In this document: in pieces, positions 15,624 through 18,374 of the stretch
How the letters are laid out: each line of letters opens with the position of its first letter
Position numbering within the stretch: position 1 is the first letter of the stretch
Made by a program: the position numbers and the translations under genes
Notes under the pieces: generated by a model
The model's database searches: none
Told to the model about the DNA's origin: nothing
Seen by the model: only the letters and a program-made list of their open reading frames with translations
DNA from: JBCAWW01 sp039024315
Lineage (GTDB): Bacteria; Bacteroidota; Bacteroidia; J057
Length of the DNA: 18,374 nucleotides
Direction: 5' to 3'
Assembly: GCA_039024315.1 (NCBI GenBank)
Contig: JBCCQN010000167.1
Span: forward strand, 1-18,374

Positions 15624-17998
15624 ATCGACTGATTTGCGGAATGATCTTATTGAGTATCCTCGGATAGGCAGTGCAGGGGAGGTGCCAGTCAGATACCCGG
15701 GTTACAATCCAAGGCTTTATCAAAGCAGCAGAAAGTGAAGAACCGCTCTCGTTTGTTTCAGTACAAATAGGGGGAGAAGGCTGCCTAACCAACGAATTCG
15801 GCTTTTTTGTCCTCTCACACCCAGTCGCTGCTTCGCTCCGCTTAGAAGTTTCTTATCCAGGCTATGAAAAGTGGAGCCGAACGCTTGATGGCACAAAAGA
15901 TCAGTCCTTGGAGATACTATTGGTCAAAGAGTATGACTTGGATGAAGTCGAAATTATCGGAAAGGCCAAACTCGAAAAGCGCATTCAGATCAGCGAAGTG
16001 AGAATTCCCGTTAGCCAGATCGAGAAAATCCCTGCCGTATTAGGAGAACCTGATGTCCTCAAAGCTTTTCAACTGATGCCAGGGATTCAATCTGGTTATG
16101 AAGGCACGGCTGGCTTATTCGTACGAGGAGGAAGTCCCGATCAAAATCTGATTTTGCTCGATGATGTCCCGCTTTACTACATCAATCATCTAGGCGGGAT
16201 CGTCTCCATTTTTGATCCAGGTGCCATTCGTGATGCAAGGGTGATCAAAGGGGGCTTCCCGGCTCGCTATGGAGGACGGATCTCCTCAGTAGTGGACCTC
16301 CGGATGAAGGATGGTAATCTCAAAGAAAGTCGCAAAAGCTTGCAACTCGGCGTGCTGGCGAGTCGATGGCTAATGGAAGGCCCTTTGAAAGGAGGCAAGA
16401 CCTCTTACTTACTGACCGCTCGCCTGTCTACTTTGGGACCATTTACCTGGTTAGGGTCTAACATTGTCTTTCGGGGGGCCTTTAGTAATGGGTATAACTT
16501 TACCGATCTCTTTGCCAAAATCCATCATCGTATTTCGCCAAAGAGTCAACTGAGCCTCAGTGTGTATGCGGGTGATGATCGGATATTTACCCGAAATACT
16601 GCTCGGCCTGTCCTCAATGACTCGCTCAGTGCCAAGTCAAATTCCAATATTCACTGGGGTAACATTGTGGTCGCAGCAGAGTGGAAATACCTATTTGGCA
16701 GCAAGAGTTTTCAAAGAGTGGGACTGTCCTTTACCCGTTTTCGGTATGGGATTAATTCGAATTACCAAGCGAACAGTATTGACACCGGGGAACGATTAGA
16801 TCGTTTAGTTTATCGTTTTTCATCGGGCATTCAGGATATCAATCTCTTTTGGAAATGGCAATATCGGCCAAATAACCGCCATCAGATTCGAGCCGGAGCT
16901 CAGTATTCCTTGCACCGTTTTATCCCAGGAATTACCGCCTTTCGCGAAACCCAGGCTGGTATCATTGGGAGTGATACGACCTTAGGTCCTCAGATTACAC
17001 TTGCGCATGATTTTCGGGCTTATGTGGAAGATGAATTTGAGGTCAACGAACGCTTGAGTCTGCAGTTGGGTCTTCATGCTTCTATGTATGGAGTCTCCGA
17101 GACATGGTACCCTTCGCTGGAGCCACGTTTTGCCACTAGGTTTTTGTTTACTGAATCCATGTCGATGAAGCTAGCCGCTTCTCGAATGCAGCAGCCTTTG
17201 CATCTCCTTACTAATTCAGGCGTTGGACTCCCGACCGACTTATGGGTTTCACCTACAGCCAATATTCCTCCGCAAACCTCATGGCAATATGCAGTCGGGT
17301 ATGCTTACACCCATCCCTCAGGATTCGAACTATCATTGGAAGCCTACTACAAACAGGTTCAGGGACTGATCAGCTATCGTGAAGGGGCGAGTCTATTAGT
17401 GGGGACGGGAAACTGGGAAGATTTTGTCGTCTCAGGGGGAGAAGCAGAAATATATGGAGTGGAGTGGCTTTTGCAAAAGCCTTATGGTCGCCTCAGCGGT
17501 TGGCTTGGATACACGCTTTCTTGGAATACTCGTCAATTTGATGAGCTCAATGGCGGTGAACCTTTTCCCTATATCTATGACCGGAGGCATGATATCTCAC
17601 TTGTTGGACAGTACCAACTCAAAGAGAACATCTCTCTTGCGCTGAACTGGCAGTATAGTAGTGGACGGGCCCTTACGATCGGGAATGGTACCTATGATCT
17701 GCTGAGCTTTGATTATCGAACGCCTAGCCAGCAATTGGTTTTCAATCCTGCGATCACCTTTGGTAGTCGAAATAATCAGCGGATGCCGGACTATCATCGC
17801 TTGGACCTCAGTATCCGTTTTACTAAAGCGCTCAGAAAGGGAAGTCGTACTTGGGACCTTGGACTTTACAATGCCTACAATCGACAAAATGCTTGGTTCT
17901 ACTATTACCAATCTACTCGTCAATCTCCTGATCCCACTTTGTTTCAGTTTACGCTCTTTCCGATCCTACCGATAGTGCGGTATTCGCGTGAGTTTTAA
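15620..17998 (+). CDS. TonB-dependent outer-membrane receptor, with an in-frame TAG in the signal peptide
   Basis: The natural start is the ATG at 15620, overlapping the DUF4249 stop. It gives MNRLICGMILLSILG, then TAG (15665-15667), then AVQGRCQSDTRVTIQG in the same frame. Read through, the protein has 792 positions and a normal signal peptide. Next are a carboxypeptidase-like regulatory domain (about 30-115, SEEPLSFVSVQIGG), a plug domain with LMPGIQSGYEGTAGLFVRGG and NLILLDDVPLYY, and a long barrel ending in an aromatic residue (VRYSREF). It should import a ligand across the outer membrane using TonB energy, with the DUF4249 lipoprotein as partner. The only start after the TAG is GTG at 15671, which would leave no export signal. 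The gene is thus either disabled by a single change (TGG or CAG to TAG), wrongly sequenced, or expressed by readthrough. Confidence 0.88.
15665..15667 (+). other. In-frame amber codon in the receptor's signal peptide
   Basis: The context is CTC GGA TAG GCA GTG. Codons 1-15 form the start of a hydrophobic signal peptide and codons after it complete the cleavage region, so the TAG interrupts one signal sequence. Confidence 0.8.
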
Positions 17999-18199
17999 CA
18001 TTGCTGTTAATCAGGGAGAATTCCTCGATGTTCTGCACCGGGGTTCGTCATTCTTGACTTACTCATCATTTGGATTTTTTTATCTACGTAGCCTATTGAT
18101 CATTCTGATTTCATGAATATAATTATGCCACATAACGTTGCTTATGTTGCATAGTTAACCCATACATGCTACTTTCTCCTTACCCTAAAGGAGATCCCC
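17999..18199. other. Intergenic stretch before the recombinase, with short repeats
   Basis: The receptor stop overlaps a short palindrome (TTAACA-TTGC-TGTTAA, 17995-18010) with no T-run. At about 18134-18157 the two imperfect copies TAACGTTGCTTA and TTATGTTGCATA lie in tandem, followed by GTTAAC. Repeats just before a tyrosine recombinase gene can be its crossover site; this is a guess. Confidence 0.3.
18187..18193 (+). promoter_or_regulatory. Strong Shine-Dalgarno sequence of the recombinase gene
   Basis: AAAGGAG lies 6 nt before the ATG at 18200. Such a site is unusual among the genes here, most of which have no clear Shine-Dalgarno. It decides the start and suggests that the gene came from a different group of bacteria. 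Confidence 0.6.
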
Positions 18200-18374
18200 A
18201 TGCCCGAAAAACACCTCCCCTCTGTTCAACATTAGATTTCGCTGGCTCAACTGGAGCCGGAAAAACAGGATTCTTTGGTTCACTGGTCCCAGCTCTATTT
18301 CTAGATTCATGTCTTTGGCTTCTAGACCAATACCCAGAAAGCCAAACGGCAAGATCTCGAAAAGTTCCCTAGTA
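18200..18374 (+). pseudogene. Start of a probable tyrosine recombinase with three in-frame TAG codons, 3' end cut by the window
   Basis: From the ATG at 18200 the frame reads MPEKHLPSVQH, TAG (18233), ISLAQLEPEKQDSLVHWSQLYF, TAG (18302), IHVFGF, TAG (18323), then TNTQKAKRQDLEKFPS to the window end. The last block and the preceding LVHWSQLYF fit the N-terminal core-binding (SAM-like) domain of XerC/integrase-type tyrosine recombinases (pattern NT..AKR.DL..F). The catalytic domain lies beyond the window. There are no frameshifts, only TAG codons. It may be a decayed mobile gene or one whose TAG codons are read as an amino acid. The family call rests on about 50 residues and is moderate. Confidence 0.5.

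Noticed and set aside
15671..15700. GTG at 15671 as the true receptor start.
   Set aside because: It would remove the signal peptide. The ATG at 15620 in the same frame restores one and overlaps the upstream stop in the usual coupled manner.
18166..18372. Plus-strand frame with a Walker A-like string (GSTGAGKT).
   Set aside because: It overlaps the recombinase frame, which has a good ribosome binding site and a family-like N-terminus. The rest of this frame has no P-loop ATPase features, so the motif looks like chance.
13470..18374. Full reassignment of TAG to an amino acid in this organism.
   Set aside because: TAG ends the type IX-secreted protein, the CIA30-like protein and the split lipoprotein at their natural C-termini.
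1..18374. CRISPR array, rRNA or tRNA genes.
   Set aside because: No evenly spaced direct repeats and no tRNA or rRNA signatures were seen when reading the gaps on both strands.

Overview
The window looks like a chromosomal segment of a member of the Bacteroidota, probably Saprospiria/Lewinella-like. The signs are a one-protein hybrid two-component regulator (propeller, kinase, receiver and AraC parts), a very large secreted protein with a type IX secretion C-terminal sorting domain, a DUF4249 lipoprotein paired with a TonB-dependent receptor, and ECF sigma factors beside lipoprotein and beta-barrel genes. Most starts lack a strong Shine-Dalgarno sequence. The genus is inference; no rRNA, tRNA or CRISPR array was seen.

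Left part (1-8.4 kb). The window opens inside the hybrid two-component regulator (+). A 130-nt multi-hairpin element separates it from a minus-strand marR-doxX pair. Matching 18-bp palindromes lie in front of both marR and doxX, which suggests one regulator controls both genes. Next come three minus-strand genes: a 965-residue secreted SBBP/PKD-like protein with a type IX sorting domain, an ECF sigma factor with a cysteine cluster behind region 4, and an exported protein of unknown function.

Middle part (8.4-12.0 kb). After a gene-free gap lie four minus-strand genes. Three form a tight operon: a lipoprotein, then an ECF sigma factor, then a protein with a short cytoplasmic anti-sigma-like head, one membrane segment and a long beta-strand-rich tail (8-nt overlap with the sigma gene). 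A CIA30-like exported protein follows.

Right part (12.2-18.4 kb). This region shows foreign DNA and gene decay. A serine resolvase with two frameshifts runs into a broken WGR-domain gene that has lost about 17 nt covering the W-G-R motif itself. Next is a 392-codon surface lipoprotein gene split by one in-frame TAG, a strong terminator, then the DUF4249 lipoprotein and its TonB-dependent receptor, whose signal peptide carries an in-frame TAG. The window ends in the start of a probable tyrosine recombinase with three in-frame TAGs and an unusually good ribosome binding site. All five premature stops right of 13.4 kb are TAG, while TAG also ends at least three normal genes here. Either these genes are decaying, or some amber codons are read through; the second option is a hypothesis that can be tested.
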